From: Simmondsia chinensis
Taxonomy: Eukaryota; Streptophyta; Magnoliopsida; Caryophyllales; Simmondsiaceae
Assembly (NCBI GenBank): GCA_018398585.1
Contig: JAGTTD010000005.1
Coordinates: 37,822,750 to 37,886,749 of the forward strand
DNA length: 64,000 nucleotides
Reading direction: 5' to 3'
This document shows, piece by piece, positions 1 to 9,175 of this stretch. Below the pieces are notes generated by a model. That model made no database searches. It saw only the letters and a program-made list of their open reading frames with translations, and was not told the origin of the DNA. Made by a program: the position numbers and the translations under genes. The first letter of the stretch is position 1; each line of letters opens with the position of its first letter.

Positions 1-920
1 ACACAACTAAACAGACAAACGCCTTCAAAGCATTTTTAAAAAATCTCCAAAAATTAAGATATTTAGATTTAATAACACAATATAATTATATAAATAATAA
101 TATTTAAGAGGTATTTGTACATGACATAAACATTTTCTAGTGGTACATAAGACATCTTCCATGGTCTAATGCCATTACTTTCCTCTTGTAATCTCTAAAT
201 ATTTCTTCCCCTCGGAAAACGTTTTCCGCTCGACTTTCTCCTTTTGATTGAATCATTTCGGGCTAAACGCCTGTGACAAAGAAAGAAAAATGTTAAGCAG
301 AATTTCTTGTTCTTCCTGATATTTAGTTTTTTTATCACCTGTGTGCATTGATAATTTAGCACGTACTAAGATATCCTAAAAATGAAAGTTTTAACACTCT
401 GTACCCTAAGTTTTAAGATCGAAGCAGTTCAAAGAGAGTAAATGCATACACAACCTTAGGGCAAAGCAGAAAAACATGAACAAAACAAATTAACGTAGCG
501 AGTATATCTTTATGGTACAGTATTTTTTATTATTTAATTTTTGTTCCTCGTTGTTTGTGTTATAATATCTACCTCGGTCATAAGACCGTGATATGTATCA
601 ATGAACCAACTACCATAAACGCTTAACCTGATCACCGAAGATCTATAAATGATTTTATACTCTTAACACCAATTAACTTCTGTAATTTGATTTTAATTAT
701 TTTATTATATCGGTATTATCATGATTATTAGTTATCTTACTTCAATATTTAATTGTTTGATCAAATTGTGAAAAAATTATTTTTTAAAAGCACTTTTTGC
801 ATAAACACTTCTATAAAAAGTGTCATTAATAAAGGTGTTTTTATCTGAAAAGTTTTTAGTTTTTGCCTTTACTTGTATTTTAGAGGAGAACTACAATTTT
901 CACTTTTAAAAAAATTATTT
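1..920. other. AT-rich intergenic DNA, nothing recognised
   Basis: No coding frame, RNA gene or classified repeat is recognisable on either strand. Short poly(A)/poly(T) stretches and an imperfect fold-back near 760-850 are the only structure. Confidence 0.5.
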
Positions 921-924
921 CCAT

Positions 925-1180
925 GGAACCCTATCTGACTTTTGTTCCAAGCGCGCTGATTTGTCCTGTCCCCCGGGCCTTGTCTGGGCTTGTGCTCGGT
1001 GTCTGCTGTGTCGTGTTTTGAGGTGAGCGTTTTGTTCCTGTTGTCCTGTTTCTTTGATTTGTGTTGATTGTTTTTGGTCCCCGTCTTGTTACGGTTGGAC
1101 TCAAGCCTCGCCTAGCGAGTGGTCTGCTTGTATTGCGATTTTATCGCATTTTATTCGGAAAAAAGGTACTCAATGGAATA
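925..1180 (+). repeat. Poly(A)-tailed retroposon 3' end (GCGAYTTTATCGC family), copy 1
   Basis: A GT/TG-rich stretch ends with TTGCGA-like, TTTATCGC-like and A-run signals. It matches the ends of other copies at 2900-3075, 5085-5180 and 63785-63915 (+), and 37688-37800, 53867-54130 and 57634-58110 (-). The poly(A) end points to an L1-type LINE or its SINE partner. No reading frame is recognisable, so the class is inferred. Confidence 0.5.
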
Positions 1181-1189
1181 CTTACAGCG

Positions 1190-1600
1190 AAAACGGTAGC
1201 GTGGCCAGGGTCAGCAAGGTGCGCGAAAAGATTGTCAATGGGTCCAGTCCCCGTATAGATATGTTGGAACCACGCCCCCATAACGGCTAACATAGCTAGC
1301 CTTCCGTTCTTGATCTCCTTGGTCCTTAGTTCCTTTACCTTTTCGGGGGACCCGGATCCCCACCCTAGCGGGTCAAACCATAGCCCACCCGGGTACCCGA
1401 CGTCGGTTCCTGTGAGTTTGTTGTTGGGAAATATTGGGTCCGTGTTGACACACCCCGGCTTTATTATGTCGGCCCAACGCCTGCCCTCTGCCCAACCAAT
1501 TAAGATGAGCTCGATGATGAAAAGGGTAGTGGTGTCGGTAAAGTACTCAAGCTCGCCTGCGGTGTACCTGTTCGGAAAATAACAATGTAAGGTTAGGACT
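1190..1600. other. GC-richer unclassified segment
   Basis: Locally GC-rich, unlike its surroundings. A 90-codon open frame runs from 1310 to 1582 (+), but the protein has no recognisable family and no good initiation or splice context. It is probably an unclassified transposon remnant. Confidence 0.3.
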
Positions 1601-1982
1601 ATATTTGTTTTGATGAAAAATATCTTTTTCGTTTTAATTCTATTGTTTCTTTGTATAACTTCTTAGCGACAATGTCAAACACAAAAATATTTTTACTTAC
1701 TTCCCTCGACAAAAGGGGATAACGTTTTTCATCGTAATCTTACGGCATATGCTACACTTTAACGTCAACTTGGCCAAGTGTGAATCTCATACAAATTTAT
1801 AAAACGAAATCATTTTCTTTAGCCACAAAGACGAAGATTTTTATGGAAAAATTATAGTTAATTGAAAATATTTTGAGAAGAGGAGAAATTTTTTTCTGTT
1901 GAAACGAACAAAGCCAAGGAAAGTGGAATGAAATGTCTAAAAGTCGTCATTAGAAAAATAAAATGCAAATATAATTCGGACG

Positions 1983-2119
1983 GTACCATGACGGGGTGTT
2001 GAGGATGCCAATCTTGGTTAGGAATTCGGGGATGAAGATACCGGCTGCTCCAAGCATTGCCCACCGACAATGGACCAGCTCTGACTGGACCATCCATCTC
2101 AAAGTTTCTGGATCAGATC
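1983..2119 (-). pseudogene. LHCA2: LHCA2-like photosystem I antenna protein, single-exon fragment
   Basis: On the minus strand a 45-codon stretch reads SDPETLRW, then [16 protein letters not shown], then [16 protein letters not shown]. This is the first transmembrane helix and following loop of a PSI light-harvesting chlorophyll a/b protein, closest from memory to Lhca2. The glutamate and arginine of the ELVHxRWAM motif (chlorophyll ligand and helix-helix salt bridge in this family) are intact. The fragment begins straight after an acceptor-like TTTAACAG at 2120 in the phase expected for a split glycine codon, and homology stops after TPSWY. No transit peptide, third helix or other exon was found within several kb either side. 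It looks like a captured or relocated exon rather than a gene. A rearranged gene with distant exons is the alternative. Confidence 0.75.
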
Positions 2120-2272
2120 CTGTTAAAGACTCCACATATGAATTAGCAACAACAATTTTAAATCAGAGCTATGATAGAAGCAAAAGGCGTAAGCCTCCCG
2201 ATAGTGAGTCACTCCACATCGTGATATCTTATAATTAATTCAGAAAAAAAATATAATTCCTTAACTGTAATA

Positions 2273-2405
2273 GTACAACAACAATAACAACACCCAAAAG
2301 CCTCAAAGAAGGGGCTCCCATCAAGGCAGAGTCTAGGGAGAATAAGACGTATGCAACTTCACCTTTTCAGGGTGCTACCCTGAAGAAAAGTTATTTCTGT
2401 AAGAA
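2273..2405 (-). repeat. LINE/SINE shared 3'-tail copy (5'-truncated)
   Basis: Starts with CAA repeats (the 3' end on the minus strand), then the diverged tail core (GGGCTCCC, GCAGAGTCT, CAGGGTGCTACCCTGAAG). No 5S head is present. It could be a truncated SINE or a truncated LINE. Confidence 0.65.
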
Positions 2406-2899
2406 GTAACAATATTTATTAAAAAAAAAATTCAAAGCAATACTAGATATGCAAACAATAATAACAGACATGAAGGCCTACGAACACTATGATCTAGCAT
2501 TGATGTGCTCCTCTCACCTAACCGTTGTGTCTACCTCACGTACTTTCAACAGCCACTCAACTCTAAGATCATCTCTGCAGTAAGGTTTAGGTGGATAAGG
2601 TTGTGTCTACCCGAAATACACCAAAAGCTAAGAAAATCAATAAATGAAGGATATGTCACTTAGAAATAGCACGCAGAAATCGGATAAGAACTCAGGCAAG
2701 CAGAGGAAGAGGAATATGGCGAAGTGGGTTGGTAGTGTGCATGAGACCGGGAAGATCCTTGAGGCTGAGCGAGTAATTGAGATGGGAAAGAGGCTAGTTC
2801 TGAACTTTGATGGCTTTGACCCACTTATGGTGAGGGCCATACTTGATAAAAGGGTGACCAGACTACTTTTTATCCTGTTTCAATTGCCCTGAGATCCGA

Positions 2900-3075
2900 A
2901 TCAGTCATAGTGGTCAGTTAGGTTCGTCCTGTGATGCCGGTTGTTGTTTGGAATCCCGTTTGATCCTGTTCTTTTTTTTCTATGCCCCGTTATTTAACGG
3001 GTTTTATAAGGGTTCACTAGCTCGAGTGCCTGAATTGTATCGCGACCTGGTTGCTAATTATCGAAAAAAAATGGA
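2900..3075 (+). repeat. Poly(A)-tailed retroposon 3' end, copy 2
   Basis: Ends in ATCGCGACCTGGTTGCTAAT, then TATCG and an A-run, the same 3' terminus as the copy at 925-1180. An 82-codon open frame just upstream (2644-2892) has no recognisable family and is not called. Confidence 0.5.
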
Positions 3076-3315
3076 CAAATGAAGGATGACTCACCAAAAC
3101 CAAGAGGATCAAACCCAAAGTCTCCTGGCAGGCTGCATCATATTCCAACCATTTATAAGTCTTTATTTTATGGGGAAAAAAAAAAGTAATTATATAATAT
3201 TATTTTCAGTTATTATACTTTAATATCCTAAAATTTGACAAAATTATTTTTTAGTTTATAAACTTTGGTTTAGTAAAATAAATTTTTAGTCCAATCACCA
3301 GTGAATCTTTGAATA

Positions 3316-3553
3316 CAACAATAACAAATCTAGTGCCCCAAGGGTCTCGCCTAAGCGAGGTCTGGGGGGTGGATGTACGCAGCCTTACCCCTTCAGAGTG
3401 TAACCCTGCGAAGAGGCTATTTCTGAGGATCCCCAACCTTATAGGATTGGCAACACGAGGACTTCCCAGGAGGTCACCCATCCTGGTAAACATGCTTAAC
3501 TTCAGAGTTCTAATGGGACCCGGTGTATTAGTACCTGGTAAATGAATCCTACT
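3316..3553 (-). mobile_element. 5S rRNA-headed SINE, full length, 16-bp TSD
   Basis: Read on the minus strand from 3553, the element starts with a complete 5S rRNA-like head: ACCAGGTACTAATACACCGG, the CCCATTAGAACT segment, then a diverged box A region. Box C (GGATGGGTGACCTCCTGGGA) and AGTCCTCGTG follow. It then joins the LINE-type tail (CCTTATAGG, GGGGATCC, GGTAAGGCTGCGTACATCC, AGACC, GGCACTAG) and ends in TTGTTATTGTTG. It is flanked by perfect 16-bp direct repeats AGTGAATCTTTGAATA at 3300-3315 and 3554-3569, the mark of target-primed insertion. About 10 nt of the box A/intermediate region are deleted. Confidence 0.9.
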
Positions 3554-3639
3554 AGTGAATCTTTGAATAAATATTGCAAAAAGTGAAGTCATACATCGGT
3601 ACAGTGACATCATATGTTGAGAAGATAATGTTGTAATCC

Positions 3640-4370
3640 AAATTTCGGATTAAAAAACTATTTCATCCAGGGCCAGTCATGATCCCAAGGATCCGAAGCA
3701 GTGGTTGTGGACTCGAGTTTGAGTCATTGGACCCACCCCCCTCCCCGACGTGTACTTAGTAGTCTTTATTAAAACATTATTGTACCTCCTTGTCGTCTAA
3801 AAAAGATACAAAGAGAAACGATTAATTTAGAGAGACCTGCCATCGAGCCATGGTGGAGGGGTACTGCCGGGGAACCAGAGGGGCCTGTCGGGGTCTGCAG
3901 CCACTGCTGCCACCCTAAGCGACCGCGGTCCAGTGGTGGCAGTCGCCGCAGCTCGGGACTTGGCTAGCCTCAATCTCTTACCCACTAGGAAAGAGGCCTT
4001 TGCTGCACCTACTGCTGATCCACTCTTCTGTGTACTGCACGCATAATTAATACAACTGCGTGTTATGAAATGCAAGAAACACAATTTAACGAGAAAATAA
4101 AATTAAACACGCAAGATTTACGTGGTTCAGCCTAAAATATCTACATCCACAGAGTTGTAAATTAATACACACCAAAGTATAGTAGTTAAATGAGGGATAA
4201 TTTAAGTATTAATAAATAGGTTAAGTCATTTATTACAACTATATCCTTCCCCTAACTCTATATATAGAGGAGTATAGACTAATTATTTGAAATGAATTTA
4301 CTCTCTCGCTCCTCTTCTTTCTCTAGTCTCTATCTCCCCCTACCTTCCCCTATTTTGTACTTAATACCTG
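3640..4370. other. Intergenic, probable transposon debris
   Basis: A GC-rich patch lies at 3836-4020. It is followed at 4095-4330 by a segment with ACACGCAAGATTTACGTGGT and a TATATATAGAGGAG stretch, which resembles dispersed plant retroelement sequence. No gene is supported. Confidence 0.3.
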
Positions 4371-4374
4371 TAAA

Positions 4375-4588
4375 CAACAACAACAATAGACCTAGTGTCT
4401 CAGCTTTACCCATTCAGCGTATAACCCTGCCGAGAGGCTGTTTCCGAGGACTCCCAAGCTTATAGGGTTAGCAACACGAGGACTTCCCAGGAGGTCACCC
4501 ATCCTGGTACTACTCTCGTTCAAGCACACTTAACTTCGGAGTTGTAATGGGATTCGGTGCCTTAGTGCCTGGTAATGAACCCTATACC
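4375..4588 (-). mobile_element. 5S rRNA-headed SINE, 13-bp TSD, internally deleted tail
   Basis: The minus-strand head runs GGGTTCATTACCAGGCACTA, the AGGCACCGAATCCC segment, ACTCCGAAGTTAAGTGTGCT, CGAGAGTAGTACC, GGATGGGTGACCTCCTGGGA and AGTCCTCGTGTTGC. This is essentially the whole plant 5S rRNA from start to 3' end, with box A, intermediate element and box C. The tail has lost the GCAGGGTCTGGG part but still ends in (TTG)n. The flanks carry TAATACCTGTAAA at 4362-4374 and 4589-4601. Confidence 0.9.
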
Positions 4589-5084
4589 TAATACCTGTAA
4601 ATCTTCTTTTATACTAAATATATACAAATATACTACTTTTGATTTTGCAGTGATGGTTGATTGTTGATTATGGATTCGTTGGCGGGATTACTATGGTTCG
4701 TAACGTAAGGTTATTTAATTTCTTGAAAGTTTTACAGAAAGATTTTTTTTCTAATTTCAATCCGCTCTTTCAAACCCCTAAATAGGGTTGGTTTATGCAG
4801 GCGCACGCTAAAAACTCTAATCTCTCCTACTGAAGTCACCAAAATAGGCTTGGGCGACCTGGTTTTGTTGTCATAATCTTTAAAATCTTAAGGGCTTGTT
4901 TCGGTATCGTTTCTATTTCATGCTTTTGATTTTTAAAAAATTAAAAACTGTGTTTCTTATTTTTGATTTTCAATTTGAGTTTTCGCACAAATTAATAAAA
5001 ATTGATAGTGTTAATAAGGATTTATGGCAGCCACGGATGCTAGTATTCCGCTCTGTGCTAATAGTTGTATTTTTGTCTTCTTTT

Positions 5085-5180
5085 GATACGGGTTGACTTA
5101 GGTCTCGTTTGTACAAGTTGCTTGTAACGTATTGCGACTTTATCGCTAATTATCGCCAAACAAAAAAAAAAAAAAACACT
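5085..5180 (+). repeat. Poly(A)-tailed retroposon 3' end, copy 3
   Basis: Ends TATTGCGACTTTATCGCTAA, then TTATCGCC and an A-run (15 of 16 bases). It is the clearest version of the family's 3' terminus in the window. Confidence 0.55.
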
Positions 5181-5254
5181 TGTGTGTGGATAGTCCTATG
5201 AAGGATGTAAATGAACTACTTGTATCCAAAATCGAACATAACTTATTTTGTTTG

Positions 5255-5420
5255 TTTTAAGGGCTTGATAGTTTATTGAGCCGAGTTCGATTTGTTCAAT
5301 AAGCTTAACGAGTCTAGTTCAAATAGGACGGTGCTTAACTCGTCAATGTTCTTATTAAGCTTGACTCGATTAGACTAACAATCAGACTCAAGCCAAGGTA
5401 TCAAACATACTGATGTCTTA
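5255..5420. repeat. GAGCTC/AAGCTY low-complexity repeat
   Basis: Imperfect tandem words of the type GAGCCGAGTTCGA, AAGCTTAACGAG and TCAAGCC, without a fixed period. A longer patch of the same type lies at 6070-6450 and another in an ELF3 intron (48130-48620). Confidence 0.55.
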
Positions 5421-5576
5421 CAAACATAGTCCGACCAAAGAACCCAAAGTTCAATAAAACCTCAACTCAACTCAAAATCGTTAAAGCTTACAATGCTCAA
5501 GTACAAAAGGGGTGTGTTTGGATGAGCTCAGCTCGACTCATTTACGTATATAGTCCTATAAGAGTTGTGTTCAATT

Positions 5577-5770
5577 TACCGGCCCTTAGACCCGATTCAC
5601 GAAGTTAGCACATACGAGATCAACATATCACCTTGAACGGGGTTCATTCTAACCACATGGTATTAAACAGAGTAACTCAGTGTTACAAGGGCTCCCACCA
5701 AAGTAGAGTCTGGACCTATAGAGGATTCTTATTAAACTCACATGTAAAATTCTTAACAGGTCGAGTTTTA
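5577..5770. repeat. Dispersed repeat fragment (CACATGTAAAATTCTTAACA type)
   Basis: Shares wording (TTCATTCTAACCACATGG, CTCACATGTAAAATTC) with segments at 34310-34505, 29840-29950 and 30200-30340. Class unknown; possibly part of an LTR or other long repeat. Confidence 0.3.
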
Positions 5771-6069
5771 CCTTGGAGAAGAGATGGAAACGGCAGGAGT
5801 AGCCGAAGAGGCACAGACCGAGGCCATACCCGTTTCTCTTTCTCTCTCTTCTTCTTTTTAACCCGATGATTTTTTTAGGTTTGGGTTATGGCAAGGAGGT
5901 CGTGTAAATGAAGAGTCATAGGGTAATGGCTTATCTTGAAGAGATAGATCATGTAATGTCCTATTGGCTGATCTTCCGCCACGTGGCATTGTAGAATCTT
6001 ATGTTTCTTGTCTCATTTGCTTACTTGGAATGATCTTCACCTAGTGGCTCTCATTTGTGCGGCAACATT

Positions 6070-6450
6070 GAAGGGTATGAGTGAGCCGAGCCGACTCGTC
6101 ATAAAGCTCAATAAGTTCGGCTCGTTCTAAACTCAAGCCGATTTGAGCTGGCTTGTTAAGCTTATCGAGTCGAATTTAAGCCTAACGAAGCTCTAGCTTG
6201 TAGGCACGTGAACCTAAATGAGCCTAAGTGAGTTTTGTCTTAATATAATTTATTAGTTTAAATATGTCAAATCAAGCCAAGTTCGAGCCTGAACAAGCCG
6301 AGCCCGAGACAAAATGAGCCTTGATTGGGCTTGAATGAGTTAAAGAATTTAATGTTTAGTTTGGAGCTCATTTAGCTGGGTTAGAGCACAACCGAGCTTG
6401 GCGAGCTCAGGCTCGGGTTAGGCTCAGCTCAAATACACCCCTAGCAACGT
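6070..6450. repeat. GAGCTC/AAGCTY low-complexity repeat, long patch
   Basis: Degenerate repetition of GAGCCGAGC, AAGCTCAATAAG, TTGAGCTGGCTTG and GAGCTCAGGCTCG over about 380 bp. No coding content. Confidence 0.6.
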
Positions 6451-6559
6451 CAAAGGTCAGTGATGATATATTTTTCATGTACTCTAAGTTTCAAAAGATT
6501 TTTGAAGTATGTCCAATACGACTCAATGAAAAGGGAATAATCTTAAGCGTCTCAGTTAA

Positions 6560-6850
6560 AGCAACTCAAAAAAACTACCTAATCTAATTGATCTGAAACC
6601 TAAGATGAATCAAATTCAAATGTGAACCTACTACACTTGAATGTGGCATAATCAAATCAAGCTGACTGAAAATTGAAATGGATCGACCTAATTGACATGA
6701 AATCTAAGATGACTCAAATGCAGAATGACCCAAACTAACATACTCCCTAGTTAAATTGGCCCTAAGATAACCCAAAATCTAAAATAACGCAACTCGATTG
6801 ATCAAAACCCAAGATGACTCAAGCTAATTGAACAGATACAAGTTATTAAC
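6560..6850. repeat. Degenerate ~20-bp periodic repeat (GACYCAAAATCYAAGATGA)
   Basis: Repeats of the words ATTGACATGAAATCTAAGAT, GACTCAAATG and GACCCAAAC. The same type appears at 12040-12290 and, in reverse complement, at 18240-18600, both inside EPSIN1 introns. Confidence 0.5.
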
Positions 6851-7064
6851 TTTCAGTATTGTACATCAATTTAACTTGGTGAAATTACTATCTTTTGCGT
6901 TCAATCAAGGGGGACAGATAGGAATGTCATAAAAGACCTAACGATAAATATGCTACTACCGATTAATATATAAGCTAAATGGCAAGACCGGCAAGTAGAC
7001 TGATTGGGGAAATTTTAGAGTCCAATGCAAAATCAACTCACCCAAATTGACCCTTACGAGCACT

Positions 7065-7069
<5 letters not shown>

Positions 7070-7105
<36 letters not shown>
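7070..7105. repeat. (TA)n microsatellite
   Basis: About 17 uninterrupted AT/TA units. Confidence 0.95.
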
Positions 7106-7108
<3 letters not shown>

Positions 7109-7353
7109 CCATTCATGCAGGATTTGGTCGAATAAGGTATCCCAAGGCACTGGGACTATTGTTGTTGTTGTTGATGTTGTTGGACTGCAAAATATGTATT
7201 AACATTTGCTGTTAGACCCTTGTGGTCCTATGGATAAGTGCTAAACTTCACTGGGGCTTAAACTTGACCTACAGAGTTGACATATATAAGGCTCGTATAT
7301 AAGCCTAAATGAGGTTTCACCTTAATACTAGTTGACTTTAAATAGAGTAATCT

Positions 7354-7606
7354 GAGCAGCAGCAGCAACAACATTCCCAGTTCCCCAAGGACTCCCGCCT
7401 AAGTAGGGTCTGGAGGGTGGATGTACACAGCCTTCCCCCTTCAGGGTGCTACCCTCAAGAGAGGTTGTTTCCGAGAACTCCAACCTGAGGGGTGCAATAC
7501 AAGGACTTCCCAAGAGGTCACTCATCTTGGTACTACTCTCGCCCGAACACGCTTAACATTAGAGTTTTAATAAGATCCAGTGCTTGTGTGATGGTACCCT
7601 CTTAGG
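7354..7606 (-). mobile_element. 5S rRNA-headed SINE, full length, 17-bp TSD
   Basis: Flanked by perfect 17-bp direct repeats TTTAAATAGAGTAATCT (7337-7353 and 7607-7623). The minus-strand head starts CCTAAGAGGGTACCATCACA, runs through 5S-like box A, intermediate element (GGGCGAGAGTAGTACCAAGA) and box C, then the LINE-type tail (GGAAACAACCTCTCTTGAGG, GGGGGAAGGCTGTGTACATC, CAGACCCTACTTAGGCGGGA) and a (TTG)/(CTG)n end. At 253 bp it is the best defined complete copy here. Confidence 0.92.
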
Positions 7607-7639
7607 TTTAAATAGAGTAATCTACTAGACTTGTATATT

Positions 7640-8690
7640 AATTTATCTTTTTCTGATAACTCTTATTGTATTTTAGACTCAGTCTTTTGATAGTACTGAA
7701 ACGTGCCCAATTGAGCCCATTTCTAGCTTAGACCCAGCCCAGGATGAGACTGGGCTTTAAGCAACATGGCCCATGGAGGCCTTTGTCTCCAGCATGAAGA
7801 AGACGCAGACAATTGGGCTTTGAGGAACATGGCCCATTAATATATAATTATCCTTTAATTATATAAAATTAAGAAACTTATACCAGAGTTTTGAACATTT
7901 ATCACTTAAGTACCCTAACTATAATTAAAAGGCCTTATTATTTAGGTATCCTGAAATTTAAAAATTTTATCAATAAAGTACCCTCTATCAAAATTCAGTA
8001 GATTTTTATTAAAAATTGCTAATGCGAGACATTATTATAATAATATATATTTGTCCTCTATCTTGGTGTTAAGATTTTTTGTCATGAAATGCTAATATAC
8101 ACATTATTGAGCTAATATGTAGATATGTTTCGTCATAATCTAGTGAGTTTTTTTCATAATCCGTTGAATTTTAGTCGAAAAATGTTGATATGACACATAT
8201 ATATTGTCGTAATCATGTACCATATTGACATTTTATGGAAAAATTGGTCAGATTTTGACAAAAATTTACTAAGTTCTTATATAGGATATCTAAGTGATTA
8301 AATTTTGAAATATCAAGATACCTTATTATACTTATTAAAATAACAGGTATTTAGGTGATAAATACCTAAACCTTAAAATAAGAGTAAAATTGTCCAAATT
8401 TTTTTAAAAATTTACATTACACCTCATTTTGGGAGTTAAAAAAAATGGGGTAATAGAGGGTATAGAAGGGTAAGTTTTTACCCTCCTATTAACTTCCTTT
8501 ACCCCTCTTCATATTTTGCTAAATACGGGTAATAATTTATCTCTCATTACCCCTACCCCCATTACCTTATTGCCAAATAGTGGTGAATCCTTTTTGAGGA
8601 ATTTTTAACTTAACTGGCTCTTATAATTTATAAGTCACTACATAAACCCAGATTTACCAAATAACTAGATTCCTTAATAACAAAAAAATA
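7640..8690. other. AT-rich intergenic DNA
   Basis: No gene seen. Part of 7870-8370 reads as a degenerate fold-back (TATCACTTAAGTACCCTAAC and TATTTAGGTGATAAATACCT words at its two ends), suggesting an old MITE. Confidence 0.35.
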
Positions 8691-8692
8691 AT

Positions 8693-8835
8693 ACAACAAC
8701 AACAAAAAATCTAGTGCCTATAAGGGCTCCCATAAAAGCAGGGTTTGGAAGGATAGATGTACACAACCTTCCTCCTTCAGGGAGTTACCCTAAAAAGAAG
8801 TTATTTTCGAGGACACCCAACCTAAGAGACTGGTC
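8693..8835 (-). repeat. LINE/SINE shared 3'-tail copy (5'-truncated)
   Basis: CAACAACAACAA start, then diverged tail core (AGTGCCTATAAGGGCTCCC, AAGCAGGGTTTGG, GATGTACACAACCTTCCTCC). No 5S head. Confidence 0.7.
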
Positions 8836-9000
8836 CGCTATAAAGAGCATGTAACCTATAACTGTTGATGAATAATAAAAAAAAAATAATATAATAATAA
8901 TAACATCGCGATAAATAAACCGCTAATAACGCACCAAGCTTAGGCTGGCGCACCCTTCTAAATTGTTCTATCGACATTCCTCCCCTTCACGCCGTTCGAT

Positions 9001-9021
9001 CTCTCTCTCTCTCTCTCTCTC
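9001..9021. repeat. EPSIN1: (CT)n tract in EPSIN1 5' leader region
   Basis: Ten and a half CT units, 155 bp upstream of the EPSIN1 start codon. Such pyrimidine tracts are common in plant core promoters and 5' UTRs. The position suggests the transcription start lies nearby. Confidence 0.7.
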
Positions 9022-9043
9022 CAAGATCCATTGCCGCTCAAAG

Positions 9044-9165
9044 GTGATATCTTTCGATATCATCAAATCATACATTTAATTATATGATTTTTTTCAGATC
9101 CAGGCGATATTGTATTGATTTGATCATCACTGATTTTTGATTTTTTCTCCTTGCGGTTGTTTCAG
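9044..9165 (+). other. EPSIN1: Probable 5'-UTR intron of EPSIN1
   Basis: Donor AAAG|GTGATATC after the CT tract and acceptor GGTTGTTTCAG|ATCTGAAATC 10 nt before the ATG. T-rich interior of 122 bp. Inferred from splice signals only. Confidence 0.5.
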
Positions 9166-9175
9166 ATCTGAAATC

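Noticed and set aside
1310..1582. Possible 90-aa gene
   Set aside because: No recognisable family, no splice or start context, and a flank of retroposon sequence.
3309..3545. Open frame of 78 codons in the 5S-SINE region (similar ones at 62697-62930, 63007-63333)
   Set aside because: The frames simply run through SINE sequence. The similar peptides (such as VWGVDVRSLTPSECNPA) reflect repeated DNA, not a protein family.
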